64,000 bases of DNA, taken from NCBI GenBank assembly GCA_040285825.1, contig JAUPSS010000001.1, positions 3,534,001 to 3,598,000 on the forward strand, read 5' to 3'. Shown piece after piece: positions 1 to 11,900 of the stretch. Below the pieces are notes generated by a model, which saw only the letters and a list, made by a program, of their open reading frames with translations, did no database searches and had not been told where the DNA came from. The first letter of the stretch is position 1. Each line of letters begins with the position of its first letter. This DNA is from Eukaryota sp. TZLM1-RC. Lineage: Eukaryota > Metamonada: BaSk clade. A program made the translations under genes and the position numbers.

Positions 1-2868
1 ATTTCTCGAGAACATTTTACAAATTAAATTATGAGGTAAATTATCAGGCCAGATAAAGGAACGAAAATCTCATATTCAGAGTCCAAGCAGAATCGGATAA
101 GAGAGTACCATAAACTTGTGGAATTGTTGTTACTAAGGCAGAAGAAGTACTGTCACACATATCTTGTAAAAGATTTGCAAAAAGCGGGATTCTTTTTCTT
201 GGCCAAGCCAAGTCTAACATCAAAATCCAAGCTTTCAAAAATCTTTGACAATTTTTTTGTTGAAGCTTTTTACAGCAAAACTGTAAATTAAATAGAGATC
301 GGTTTGGAATTTCTTGAATTGATTGAGGAAAACATTTGGTCCAAATTTGTGGCGGTAATTTTTTTCAAGTTCACAAGATAACTCATACAAATAGGGACTA
401 CAATTGGGGACTAACAGATGAGAATCATCAGGAAATCTACGAGAAAATTCATAAATAAAAATTTTTTTGCCACCACCCAAGAATGCTGATTGACACAAAA
501 ATTGAAGATTTAGTAAAATCCAATACCCCCCAAATTTGCTGAAGAAAATAAAATGGCTTTTTCAACATTCCTGGTTCTACATCCAATAAATCAGCAAAAA
601 AATTCTGTTCTCAATGAATTAAAAGAACGACAAAAATCTAATGCTATGGAAGGAGCACAAGATCTCAAAATGTGGGTTATTCTCCCAGTGTAGCAAATTT
701 TTTAAGCATAAAAAAATTTTAATATGCTTTTTCTATATCTAAAGAAGAAATTGAATCAAGTTCAATTTTTCATTTTTCCAAAAATAACTTGCAATTCATT
801 CTGAATTTGAGGCACATTTCTAACCAACAACCAAGGAACTTAAAAAGCATCACTACTATAATTAGTAAAAGGGACAATAGAATCGTTTATCACGAGGTCT
901 TGAGCAGAAGAGCCAATCAGAAGGCATTTGCTGGCATTAAGATGAAGCCCAATATTTTTCATATGAATCGGCAATTTCTTGAGCAACCAATTCTAGTAAA
1001 TCAAATGAACCAATCAAGGATATATCATCCATATAAGCAACTATTTTTTTATAGAAGGGTATTTTTTTGCTTAATGATATTTAAAAGTTTTGTGAATAGC
1101 CAAACAAAACAATAATGGACCTAAAGGGTCACCTTGCTTCACACCAGAAGATGATTTAAGAGCAAATGAATTAAAAATTAAATCTGATTCTTTACCATAA
1201 AAATGGTAGAAAAAAACTCGATAGCTCAGGAAAATCAGATTTTAATAACTTCAAAAATTGCTTCTCGCTTTACAGAATTAAAAAGCATTTTTTTAAAGTC
1301 GAGATTAAAAAAATAAAAATTATTTTTCCTCTGCATTAAAAAAAGGTATCAGAGGCAATAGCAGCAACAGAAGCACCATCAATTGTGTTGATTCCAAATT
1401 GATGAGGATTCAAAAAAATGTAGAGGCTTTTGTCTTTGACACGATCGAAGACAATTGATGCCAGCAAACGAGAAAGAGATTCACCAACAGCAATTGGGCG
1501 TATTCCATCAGGTTTGATTCCGTTTCCAGGCTTTTACTAAAAGCAATCAGACGTGCTGCGAGCAATTCAAATGGAGGATTATTTTCAAAACAATTAATTG
1601 TTGAAAATAGTGGGCTAGATCATCAGCAATTTCGGGAGCACTGGAACACGCTATTTTTAAGAGATCAAAAGAAATTCCAGATGGGCCTGCTGCTTTCCCC
1701 TTAGGTAATTTTTGAATAGCTTTAAGAACCTCAATTGCAGTAATAGGATTTTTCAATCCAAAAGGACACACTTCAGGCTTGCTGCACTTGAAATTTTTCT
1801 TGAGGATGCAACTTTTGGAGTTTTTCAAGGGTATCAGAGTTTACATCAGCCAAAGAAGAGGAAAACAAAGACTGCTTTGCGGCACCATAACGACCACGTA
1901 AGCACAATTTTTCGGCAAATTTTTGATTTTACAATTTTTTTCTATTTCCAAATTTTTTTCTTAAAAACAATTTTTTTGTTTTTCTAGCAAAAATATTTCC
2001 AGAAGGATGAAATATTCCACTTATTATTTTTTTAATTCAGAAGTAAAATTTCTCATTTCCATTGAGCAGGGGATTGTGCTGGCGGGACTTATTTCTACTG
2101 GGATCCGGATCGGGGGTCTTACGGTATCAACGGCTTTTACAATTCTGTACAAAACAGAAGTTTTTCGACCATTTCGTGAATCTGCAACATGCAAAATGGA
2201 CAACAAAAAAATTACTGTTTTTCAGAAGGGAAGAAGAGGGAACACTAGAAGCATTTAACTGTTGATCGTCAGAAACATTATTTTTCAGCACCTTTCACAA
2301 CGGCAACAGCTGGAACAGAACATTTGAGAATTTGTTGAGCAGATTTTAATTCAAATTCTCTTTTTTTGTTTCTCAGGGCACGTTCTCGAATTATGACCAC
2401 TGATACCACAAATCGAACATTTTTTTAGAACCTTTTAATGGCAGTGGTTTCATTTTTTTCAGTTCTTTCAATTTTTGTCAATTTTTTTGAGTTAAAAGTA
2501 GAAATAGACTTTTGACTTTTTGCAGTTTCAGCTGGAGAAAACAAATTTCGAGAAACGGAGTTGTTAATAGAACGCAACAGAACGCAAGGAACGTAATGGT
2601 GGTTTTTTTCTGTGTTTTTTCTGGTACAATGATCAGTTTTGAATGAAATTTTTTTGAGATGAATTTCGAGCATAGCTTGTATTGTGGGGAGAGTGGGGAA
2701 GTGGAATGGATGAGCTTGATCTGACTGGTAGAATCTTTGCTTGGGCGTTCCAATCAGTATCAGAGTCACTATCAGCCAAAGGCATCGTTTTTGACAGAGA
2801 AACAGTACGACTTTGACGCCTTGACAGAAAGTGAAATATGAAAGGGTTGACTAAGGGAGGGAGAAAAA
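1..2868 (-). mobile_element. Family A RLE-LINE, 5'-complete, cut by window start, frameshifted
   Basis: The reverse strand reads the family A protein from an ATG at 2783-2785 (MPLADSDSDTDWN) through the CCHC knuckle and the RT domain to the region before the C-terminal zinc motif, where the window starts. The 5' end lies just beyond the CTCCCTCC motif near 2857-2868. It is broken by many single-base changes in run length; T runs of five in other A copies are often seven here (near 251, 361, 464, 2479, 2601). It sits in the family G element that resumes at 2869. Coding capacity is lost, and part of the damage may be sequencing error. Confidence 0.9.
2647..2868 (-). promoter_or_regulatory. Conserved 5' head module (family A copy)
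   Basis: This is the 5' UTR and first 45 or so codons, nearly the same at the nucleotide level in families A, B and D. It begins at T-run plus CTCCCTCC and TAGTCAACCC and ends at the A-run after the codons for ARNSSQKN. In RLE LINEs an internal promoter or RNA element is expected here; that function is inferred. Confidence 0.5.
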
Positions 2869-4880
2869 TCCATTCAAAAAGAAAAATTTTTTTCATACCA
2901 CCAATAAAAAGCACTTTTGCATAAATACTCTGCTTTTTGAAAAACCAACTCCACCAAATTTGGACTAAAAAAATGCATGATAAGGAATTTTAGATGGACA
3001 AACTTCTACTAAATTTCCTAAGAAATTTGTTCTCAAAGTATTGAATTGACGTGCAAAATCATGAGAAATTGTGGGAGATAAAGAACGAAGAAGATGATTA
3101 ATTTTTGATCCAAAAACACACATTTAGGACCGAAAAACGCTAAATGTTTGTCAATTTCTAGATCTTGAATAGCCAAAAGTTGCTCTTCGATTTTTTTCCA
3201 AAAATACCTGACAAAAATCGATTTAACTTTTTTTCACTATTTCCAAAAATAAGATCCAAGAAACCGAATAGCATCTTCCTCGTAATCAACGTATTTGATA
3301 AAAAGTTTCATTAAATGCCACCTCCGCATGCTGATTACCAATAATGAAACACTTGGGCAATTTAATGTCTAACCCTATTTGTTTGGCCAGAAAAACAAAA
3401 TGTTGTAAACCGTGTTGTAAAAAGAGACAAAAGGGCCAATAAGTGATAAATCATCTGCATAAGCACAAATATGAATGTCAGGAAAATCCGACTTAAATTT
3501 TACCAAAAACTGATTGCAGTGCTAGGCAAAAGAAAAAAATGGACCCAATGGATCCCCTTGTTTGACCCCTCTTGACGAAACAATATTCTCAGAATGAAAA
3601 AAATTAAGTTAGAGGGTGATCCATACATCAATTTAAAATACGGCAAAAAGTGAAGGATAGTGTAGTTCAAGTTCTTGCAAAAATACTGGAGCGAAAAACG
3701 GAGTTGAAAGCATTTTTAAAATCAATGTTCAATAAATAATTTTCGCCTTTTTGATTGAAAAGTAAATCTGTACACAACGCAGCACATGTTGTGCCATCAG
3801 GAATTCCGATAGCAAACTGATAAGGACGAAAAATAATTAATTGCGGATGACTTAACTCTTTTAAAAAGAAATAATTGCTAATAATCTCGTTATGGACTCA
3901 CCAACAGCAATAGGTCTGACACCACCTCCAGGCTTATTTAAAAGCAACTAAACGAGATGCCATTAACGCTTGTGGTAACTTGAAACGTCCCATGATGACA
4001 CTATTAAAAAAAGAAAAACTAAATCATCCACGATTTCTGGACATATGTTGACTGCGGACTTCAAATGATCATAACTAAGTCCAGAAGGCCCAGCAGAACG
4101 ACCAGACGGAAGTCCTTTAATAGCTACACTAACTTCATCACAAGTGATAGGATTAGCAGTGAAGAAATCACGTTCATTATCAGAGACAATGTGATTTATG
4201 GTGAAGTCTTCAGGTGGATGAAGAGAATTTAAAGAATCCAATGTTTCATCATTGAAGGCAGCAGGAGAAGAACCAGCCAATAATTTAAGTGCTGAAGAGT
4301 ATTGTGAACGAAGAATCAAAGACTCAAAGCGCTTTTTTTGACATTTTTAGATTGTGGAACCGACTTCTTATATTTAGATTTCTTGTGTGAAGACATAGCC
4401 TTAGAAAGAAAAAAATTTCCAAAAAAATCGAAGGATTCCAAATGCCCTTTCGAAGAGAGAAGGTTAAAGATCGAATAACTGTTGCAAGAGAAGACGAATG
4501 AGCAGGAGAAACGAATTGAGGGATTGCAAATGGAGGTCTACAAGGATCAATTGGCGTGCAAGAGTCACAAAACCAAAAAGAGGTCGACCTGAAACATTGA
4601 ATCCAGAAACTGGAGAACAACAGAACAAACATGATTTTGTATTACTACTGACTGAAGACGAATGAAGTATATGTGGAGGCTCAATAGACTCAATAAGTGA
4701 AGATAATGATGCCAATACAGCTTCATCTGACAAAACTTTTCGCCGAGGACATGTTGTTTTTGTGTGACCAACAGTTTTGCACAAAGAACAGGTAGTCACA
4801 GAATTCTTAGGGCGTCCTCTAGAAGGTTTTGAAGTAACTGACTTTGGAGGCATAGATAAGCATGGAGGGAGAAAAAAAAA
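2869..4880 (-). mobile_element. Family G RLE-LINE, 5'-complete, interrupted by A
   Basis: This is a diverged LINE, seen once. Its 5' end carries T-run plus CTCCCTCC next to an ATG at 4851-4853, so it shares the terminal motif but not the downstream head of families A, B and D. It runs to 2869, where the family A copy was inserted; its 3' part lies outside the window. The RT finger (GLPSGRSAGPSGLSYDHLK near 4080-4130), the GVKQGDPLGP motif (near 3540-3580) and the LGGVGFSKS region (near 2930-2960) are visible in different frames. Confidence 0.8.
2880..4853 (-). pseudogene. Broken family G RT/zinc-finger polyprotein
   Basis: The N-terminus starts MPPKSVTSKPSRGRPK, a basic AT-hook-like stretch, followed by a CX2CX4HX4C zinc knuckle (CSLCKTVGHTKTTC). 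A second cysteine group (CLFCC...) follows near 4620. The RT palm motif with QGDPLGP is near 3550. Frames change repeatedly, so it cannot make a full protein. The N-terminus is unlike the MP(L/V)xDSDSDTDW start of the other families, so G is a separate lineage. It may be the 5' half of the family seen as F, but the two pieces do not overlap and cannot be compared. Confidence 0.7.
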
Positions 4881-5712
4881 TTTTTTTTTATTATTTATTT
4901 TTATTCAACAACAAATATGAAATACACAATTAAAACTCCACATCCTCAAAACCTGCCTCCCCTACATCAAAACAATTAATCGCTAAAGATTCAGAAAAAT
5001 TTCCCAAAAGAAGATAGTGAATCAGAAATTAGTGTTACCATTCCTTTTAAAAATAGAAAATACAATCCTGTTTTTGCCAGTAAACACGATTGAAAAATTC
5101 TTCCAGTTCTTTCCTTTACAACTACAACAAAATCCTCAAAGAAAGCCATAGCAGCCTTACCTAGAGATCCAAGCAAAGAAAAAACAAATGGACATAAATT
5201 ATATTGGGCATGAGAATTTTCATTAACCGAGGAAATGGGTTTCGCATATTTAGCAATTTTATATTTTTCGCCTGCAAGAAGAGGATTATTTACATCCGAG
5301 TTAATGAAATGTTCGTTAGAGGAATTACAAGGGTCAATAGACATGGCGTCCAAAATAGTAAAACTACCATTTAAACCAGAAACAACTAGATCACCTCTAG
5401 TCAGACCCATAGAAGCTCTGTTGTAACGCGTACTATCAATATTGGGATCATCAAGAATTAATTTTGATAACAGCGGTTCTAAAAAGGAATCTACACGATA
5501 TGATTTGCACATTACATAAATTTGGTCCCTGACGTTATTATGCACTTTGCTTCTAAACGTAATAAAATGTTTACAGTTCAAAAGATGAGTAAACAAAAGA
5601 GGTTTACCACATTTACAAGTTAAATGATTGGGCAAATTGTTTGGCCACAGAAAACAACGAAAACGCATGTTTAGAAGCCATTCATTGTCTTTTAACAAAA
5701 GTCCATAAACAG
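4881..5712 (-). mobile_element. Family D 3' fragment (5' truncated)
   Basis: A T-rich tail at 4881 is followed by the reverse complement of the family D 3' UTR and the C-terminal third of its protein, stop at 4930-4932. It includes the zinc motif CKCGKPLLFTHLLNC and the RLE core RGD...D. A frameshift near 5000-5110 breaks the last 60 codons. The 5' end stops inside the codons for SVYGLLLKD, a normal 5' truncation. The family D copy at 49.7-51.0 kb is the intact reference. Confidence 0.88.
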
Positions 5713-5831
5713 AAAAAGTTTGTTATTCTGGAAAATTTACTTATATTTTGAAATCAACATCACCATCAATTTCTTTTGAGTTTTGTCGAATTTTTAATGA
5801 ACAGAGAACCAATTTTTTAGCAAAATTATTT
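5713..5831 (+). mobile_element. Short RT-thumb LINE fragment, family unassigned
   Basis: The plus strand reads a KxCYSGKFTYILKS-like stretch followed by FCRIFNEQRTNFLAK. This is homologous to the KICYTGRITHILRS...FCRSFNSLRTEF region of A but identical to none of A, B or D. It may belong to family C or G, whose corresponding region is not seen elsewhere in the window. Confidence 0.55.
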
Positions 5832-6020
5832 AGTAATTTTTCCAGCATAACAAATTTTCAAAAGAAAAAACTTAAGATGTTTTTCCAATTCAAGAGTCTT
5901 TATGACTTTTAGCTCTTTTTTAATTGAATTTAAATAATTTTCAAGGCTGTCAAGTGTCTTTTCGGCGGAACCTAAATAGCAACCCAGAAAGCAGAAACTA
6001 GTTTTACTCATTTACTGCGA

Positions 6021-6369
6021 ATCCTACTGCCTTTGTCCAAATTGGCCAGTCTACAGCATGCAAAATACAATTTGTATCCATTTGTATTTTCCCTTTTTGG
6101 TTCACTTGCACCAACTGCTTTACGTTTTTTGGATGATTTTGAAATGATTGTAAAGAGAAGAACTGGCAGAAATTTCAACAGATTGTTTTGGCAAAATAGA
6201 ATTGTGTTTTCTATTTTTAAGGGGATGTTGAAGATGGTTTCTGATGCTTTGCTTTCTCTTGGATCTCACTATGAGAGAGTTGCATCTAGTGTTTTTGTTT
6301 TGGGAGAGATGGATTTTTTAGATGTTGATTTATTGTTTTGGAATAAAATTAATTTTTTTAAAAAAAAAT
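6021..6369 (+). mobile_element. Family A 3' fragment inserted in B
   Basis: This is 349 bp of the family A C-terminus and tail. The 13 bp target duplication tcatttactgcga occurs at 6008-6020 and 6370-6382. The stop codon has changed (GATTTATTG instead of GATTTATAG), so the frame runs on. The first bases do not match A and may be filler added at the 5' junction. Confidence 0.9.
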
Positions 6370-7407
6370 TCATTTACTGCGATCATTACCTCCATCCCTA
6401 AAATATTTGACCAAAGCTGCATTTATTGGTGGTGGAAAAAATTTTGTATTTGAATTCTCTAGAAGATATCCTTTTGCCGAAAATCTTCTTGAAAATACAA
6501 ATAGCATATTCCTGGATAACTTAAGAGAAGAAATATCCAGTTTATCTCCCGACTTATGGCAATCATGTTTCCCCATATCCATTCAAGAAATTCCAGACAG
6601 AAGTTTATATTCATTAAAATTTGCGTTGAAAAGCTCCAACGACATCTTTTGAAAAATTTTGAAAACAAGGATTTTATTGTTCGACTTAGCACGGCTAAGA
6701 AAGAAAATCCTGCTTTTGCCAATTTTTTTGATTGATTTGAAGGACAGTTCTTCTGCAGTTTTGATAAATCAAATTCCCCCAGATTTATGGTCTATTTTTG
6801 AATGACGACCAATGGACCACTGCTATGAGAATGCGTTGTTATTTATGGCCTTGTAATTTGCCCAATGATTTGTTTTTGTAAATGTGGAGCTGGTTTGACA
6901 TTATCACATTTATTTAATTGTAATAGATATATTTCCTATCGTTCTACGTTGCATGATGCAGTCAGAGATCAAATCCATGCAATGTGTAATTCCTATCATA
7001 TTGAATCTTTTGTAGAACCTTTGTTGAGGTCTCTTGATATAAATGAAAGCGTAAGAGATTCAGAATATGGAAAACGACGTGCTGATGTTGTTGTGCCCTC
7101 GTTTGATGATGTCATGAATGTTGTTGATGTCGTAACAGTGGATGTATGCAAGAAAAATGCCTTGAAAAATGCTCAATCCGAAGTATCCCCCCTTGATGAC
7201 TCCGAATTGTACAAACGGAAAAAGTATGCAAATCCTTTAAAAGAATTGAAACATGTTCGCCATGTAGATTACCAAATTTGCCCATTTGCTATATCGTTGT
7301 ATGGTCGTCTTGGAAAAACTGCTTTGAATTTTATTGATGATTTTGAAAATCTTGTAAAAAAAAGAATGAATAAGCGTTTTGATCGTCGCTTGTGGCTAAA
7401 TCGTATT

Positions 7408-8489
7408 ATGAATTTGTGAATCGTTTTCCTGAAAAAATTCATCTCATTGAAAATTGTGGCAGCTCCTATCTTATTTCTTTGCAACAGGAAATTGAAACTC
7501 TTTCACCCAATATTTGGGCTAAATGTTTCCCCTCTGATATTGTGGAACTTCCTTCAAGAAGCTTGCTCTCCTTACCATTGACTTTTGCAAAATTGCAGAA
7601 AAAAATTTTGAAAGTTTTAGAAAACTTGGATTATATTGTACGTCTTAGCTTGGCTAAGGAAAAAAATCCCGTTTTTGCAAACTTTTTGATTGATCTTGAT
7701 GACAGTTGCTCAAGCTGCTTAATCTCCCAAATTCCCAACATTTACGGCCTTCTACTTAATGATCACCAATGGACCACTGCAATGAGATTGAGATGTTTTC
7801 TATGGCCTTGCTCATTGCCAAATGATTTAATTTGTCGCTGCAAGAGTGTTGTTACGCTTTCCCATATTTTAAACTGTAAGTATTTCATAACTTATCGCTC
7901 ACTTGTTCATGACTCAGTTCGTGATCAATTATATGCCATGTGCAAAAGTTTCAATATAGAGGCATTTATTGAGCCACTAGTACGTAAGCTGTCTTCAGAT
8001 CAAACTGATGATTCCTTTGGTAAAAGAAGGGCAGATTTAGTAGCTCCAGGGATCGATGGTGTTCTCAATGTTGTAGACGTTGTCTCAGTGGATGTTTGCA
8101 AAAATTCTGCTGCTCGTTTAGTGTATTCCGCTGACTCGCCGTTATCTAACGCCGAAAAAAAGAAGATAAAAAAATATGAAGAACCTTTGGCACAGTTAGG
8201 TAGAGTGGAACATGTGAAATATCAGTTTGTGCCGTTTGCAATTTCTCTTTTTGGCAATATTGGACCTTCAGGCTTGCACTTTTTGGAAAATTTTAAAAAA
8301 GTGTTACTGAATAGGTCTGGTAAAACAATGAACTCCACTTTCTGGTTAAATAGAATTGTTTTTTGCATTTTCAAGTCTATTCCAACAATGATTTCAAAGG
8401 CACTTTTAGCTATTGGTGTAGAATATGAACGTAATGCTGTGAGTAGGTTCAGTAATAGTGACGCTTGTTTGGAGGATATTGAATTATAG
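7408..8489 (+). pseudogene. Family C C-terminal RT-thumb/zinc/RLE region, open frame
   Basis: About 360 codons are open without interruption to the TAG at 8487-8489. The zinc motif reads CRCKSVVTLSHILNC (CX1CX7HX3C), and the RLE core is KRRAD followed 14 residues later by D (VVDVVSVDVC). A conserved KKYEEPL...FVPFAISLFG block and a WLNRIVFCIFKSIP block follow. The RT domain is missing, so this is only the endonuclease half. It is the best sequence for the family C C-terminus. Confidence 0.85.
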
Positions 8490-8531
8490 ATGGTTATTTT
8501 TATCTCAATAAATAAATAAATAAATAAAAAA
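7408..8531 (+). mobile_element. Family C 3' half inserted in B
   Basis: The insert is flanked by aaatcgtatt at 7398-7407 and 8532-8541, and B resumes exactly afterwards. The insert is 5' truncated. Its tail is a run of TAAA repeats followed by A, unlike the usual C ending (CTCAATAAATATTCCAG then A). Confidence 0.92.
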
Positions 8532-8735
8532 AAATCGTATTGTTTTTACTATTTTCAAATCAATTCCTAAAATGATTTCGAAAGCTTTAATGTCTGTCAG
8601 TGCACATTATGAAAACATTGCTGCTGTAAGGTTTGATGGTGTGGAAGCTTGTTTTGAAGATATTGACTTTTAGTCTGTGGTTTTGAAAATAAATTAAAAT
8701 TAAATTAAAAAATTTTTTTATTTTTTTTTATTTTT

Positions 8736-8950
8736 CTCCCTCCCTTAGTCAACCCTCTCATATTTCACTTTCTGTCACGGCGTCAAAGTCGTACTGTGTC
8801 TTTGCCAAAACGATGCCAGTGACTGACAGTGACTCTGATACTGATTGGAATGCCCAAGCAAAGATTCTACCCATCAGATCAAACTCATCCCCTTCACTTC
8901 TCCACTCTCCCCACCCTTCAAGCTATGCTCGAAATTCTTCTCAAAAAAAT
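8736..8950 (+). promoter_or_regulatory. Conserved 5' head module (family D copy)
   Basis: This stretch of UTR and first codons is about nine-tenths identical by eye to the B head at 51233-51448. The two sequences separate sharply after the A7 run near 8945. It covers the 5' UTR and MPVTDSDSDTDWNAQAK...ARNSSQKN. Confidence 0.55.
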
Positions 8951-11900
8951 TTGAAAATTTTTAAAAAAGACTTTTTGCCTTTGTGTGATGCCCCTGATAT
9001 TACGCCTGAAAAAGTGCAAAAAGAAGACATACCTGTTCCAAATGTGGCAAGGTTGGTCATAACATTAGAAAATGTCCTGATATTATTACCGAAAAAAATG
9101 AGACTGAAAACCAATATTTCTATTGTTAATAGTTTGCAAACGCCATCCGAACTAAATCTTCCTCCTGTTCCCAATGTTTCTGCTGATGATGTTAATTATG
9201 ATTTAAATATTGATCAAACTCATTTACCAAAAACTGTTGCTCCTGATCCTACGGATAATGTCTTGAAACATAGTTGTCCTTTTTGCAAAAAAGTTCCTCT
9301 CTAATTCTTCTAATGGTCGCCCTCTATTGTTTTGTTTTGACTGTCAAACAAGTGATTCTCTTCGTACACCTGTTAAAAATTCCTGTAGAGGTGAGTCCTG
9401 CCAGTTCTGTTCCTTTGTCAATGGAAATGCGTTCTTTTTTTCTTCGCAATTGAAATTAAACAAATGGAACATAACAAGATTTTGGAAATTCTTTGCCAAA
9501 AAGAATAAGAAGAAAAATTAATTACAAACCAAAACAGAGAAAAAGCTAATTCATCTTTTCAAGCAAAAAAATTGTTTTTGAGAGGTAGATATGGAAGCGG
9601 ATTAAAAAATATTTTTTCGGGAAAACTGGCTGATACCAATCTCGAAACTGTTGAAAAATTGAAATCCCTCCATCCAACTGAACATTTTTGCCCCAGTAAG
9701 CCTTCTATTTGTCAATATTGGCTCGAAAAATCCATTTCAGGCTCACGAAGTATTGAATGCCGTTGCTAAATTACCAAAAGGAAAAGCTGCTGGTCCTTCA
9801 GGCATTTCCTTTGATTTGTTAAAAACTGCCTGTAAAAATGCTCCTGAAATTGTTGAGGATCTTGCTTCCTATTTTCAAAATTTAATGTGTTTAAATTATG
9901 TTCCTCCGCCTGAATTGACTGCTGCCCGTTTAGTTGCTTTAGTTAAACCTGGTAAAGGTGACAAACCTGATGGAGTTAGACCAATTGCTATTGGAGAGTC
10001 ATTAACCAGTTTGCTTTTCTTCGCTTATTTTTAACAGAATTTCTACTAAAGCAAGGGACTATTTGAAGCCTTTCCAATTTGGTATAAAAACTGTTGAAGG
10101 TGCTTCTGTTGCTTCAATGACTTCAGATGTTTTTTTCAATAGTCAACAGCATCAATATATTTTCAATTTGGATTTCAAAAATGCTTTCAATTCTGTGAAA
10201 CGTAATTGTATTTTTGATGTCCTTCTTCATGATTTTCCTGAACTTACTGCATATTTTTTATTTATTTTATGGAAAAAAATCAGACTTAATTTTTGACTCC
10301 TTTACCCTTGAATCTTCTTCTGGTGTGAAACAAGGTGATCCTCTAGGCCCTTTGCTGTTTTGTTTGGCTATTCATAATATTATTAAAATGACACAACAAG
10401 ATTTCCCTGATTTGCGTATTGTTGCCTATATGGATGACATTTCTATTATTGGTTCTTTTGAAAGCATTTCTAGGGTTTCTGAAGACATTGCGGCGAAATA
10501 CAAAGAAATTGGTTTAGCTTTGAACCCATCTAAATGTCTCTTGATTGGTAGAGAAAAACAATCTTTGATGATTGGTGGAGCTCAGATTCCTTTTATCAAT
10601 TATGACCATCAAGCTTTTAAGTTTCTTGGATGTTGGCTTGGCAATTTGGATGAAATTTATTCCCAGTTAAACAATTTATTGGAGAAGTTTGACATTTTTT
10701 TTTAAAATTTAATTTTATTCTAAACCTATAAATCAACATCTAAAAAATCCATCTCTCCCAAAACAAAAACACTAGATGCAACTCTCTCATAGTGAGATCC
10801 AAGAGAAAGCAAAGCATCAGAAACCATCTTCAACATCCCCTTAAAAATAGAAAACACAATTCTATTTTGCCAAAACAATCTGTTGAAATTTCTGCCAGTT
10901 CTTCTCTTTTCAATCATTTCAAAATCATCCAAAAAAACGTAAAGCAGTTGGTGCAAGTGAACCAAAAAGGAAAATACAAATGGATACAAATTGTATTTTG
11001 CATGCTGTAGACTGGCCAATTTGGACAAAGGTTCATTGTATTTTTTTGAATTTAAAATTTTCAGCATTTGAAAGGGATTATGAATTTCAGAATTAACAAG
11101 CCTTTCATTTGAGGCATTACAAGGATCAACAGACATTACATCCAATAAAAATGAAGCTTCCATCTAATCCAGGTAATATGACATCACCTCTATTATTCTT
11201 ATGAAAATCATTTTCAGCATCAAACAGATTTGACAACATAGGTTCCAAGAAGGATTCAATTCTATGAGATTTACACATACAATATAACTGGTCTCTTACA
11301 GCATCATGAACCTTGCTTCTAAAAAGTAATAAAATGTTTACAATTTAACAAATGAGTAGTTGTAATTTCTCGGGAACATTTACAAATTAAATTATGAGGT
11401 AAATTATCAGGCCAGATAAAGGAACGAAATCTCATATTCAGAGTCCAAGCAGAATCGGATAAGAGAGTACCATAAACTTGTGGAATTGTTGTTACTAAGG
11501 CAGAAGAAGTACTGTCACATATATCTTGTAAAAAGATTTGCAAAAGCGGGATTCTTTTTCTTGGCCAAGCCAAGTCTAACATCAAAATCCAAGCTTTCAA
11601 AAATCTTTGACAATTTTTGTTGAAGCTTTTTACAGCAAAACTGTAAATTAAATAGAGATCGGTTTGGAATTTCTTGAATTGATTGAGGAAAACTTTTGGT
11701 CCAAATTTGTGGCGGTAATTTTTCAAGTTCACAAGATAACTCATACAAATAGGGACTACAATTGGGGACTAACAGATGAGAATCATCAGGAAATCTACGA
11801 GAAAATTCATAAATAAAATTTTTGCCACCACCCAAGAATGCTGATTGACACAAAATTGAAGATTTAGTAAAACCAATACCACCCAAATTTGCTGAAGAAA

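Larger units (their letters stand above)
5832..8721 (+). mobile_element. Family B LINE with inverted 5' end; host of A and C insertions
   Basis: Bases 5832-6003 are reverse-strand B (the region of SFCFLGCYLG through KICYAGKIT), and from about 6004 B runs on the plus strand. This is the arrangement left by twin priming. The plus part is interrupted at 6021-6369 by A and at 7408-8531 by C, and it resumes each time after a short target duplication. A stretch of about 140 bp present in full B is deleted near 6401. The end near 8650-8710 has the B stop (codons FEDIDF then TAG), AATAAATT and an A-rich tail. Confidence 0.85.

Noticed and set aside
3963-4853. Host zinc-finger gene (MPPK..., CCHC)
   Set aside because: It is followed in the same orientation by RT motifs and preceded by the CTCCCTCC element end, so it is the N-terminus of family G.
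8501-8531. Independent microsatellite locus (TAAA repeats)
   Set aside because: It sits exactly between the family C 3' UTR and the target duplication, so it is the tail of that insertion.
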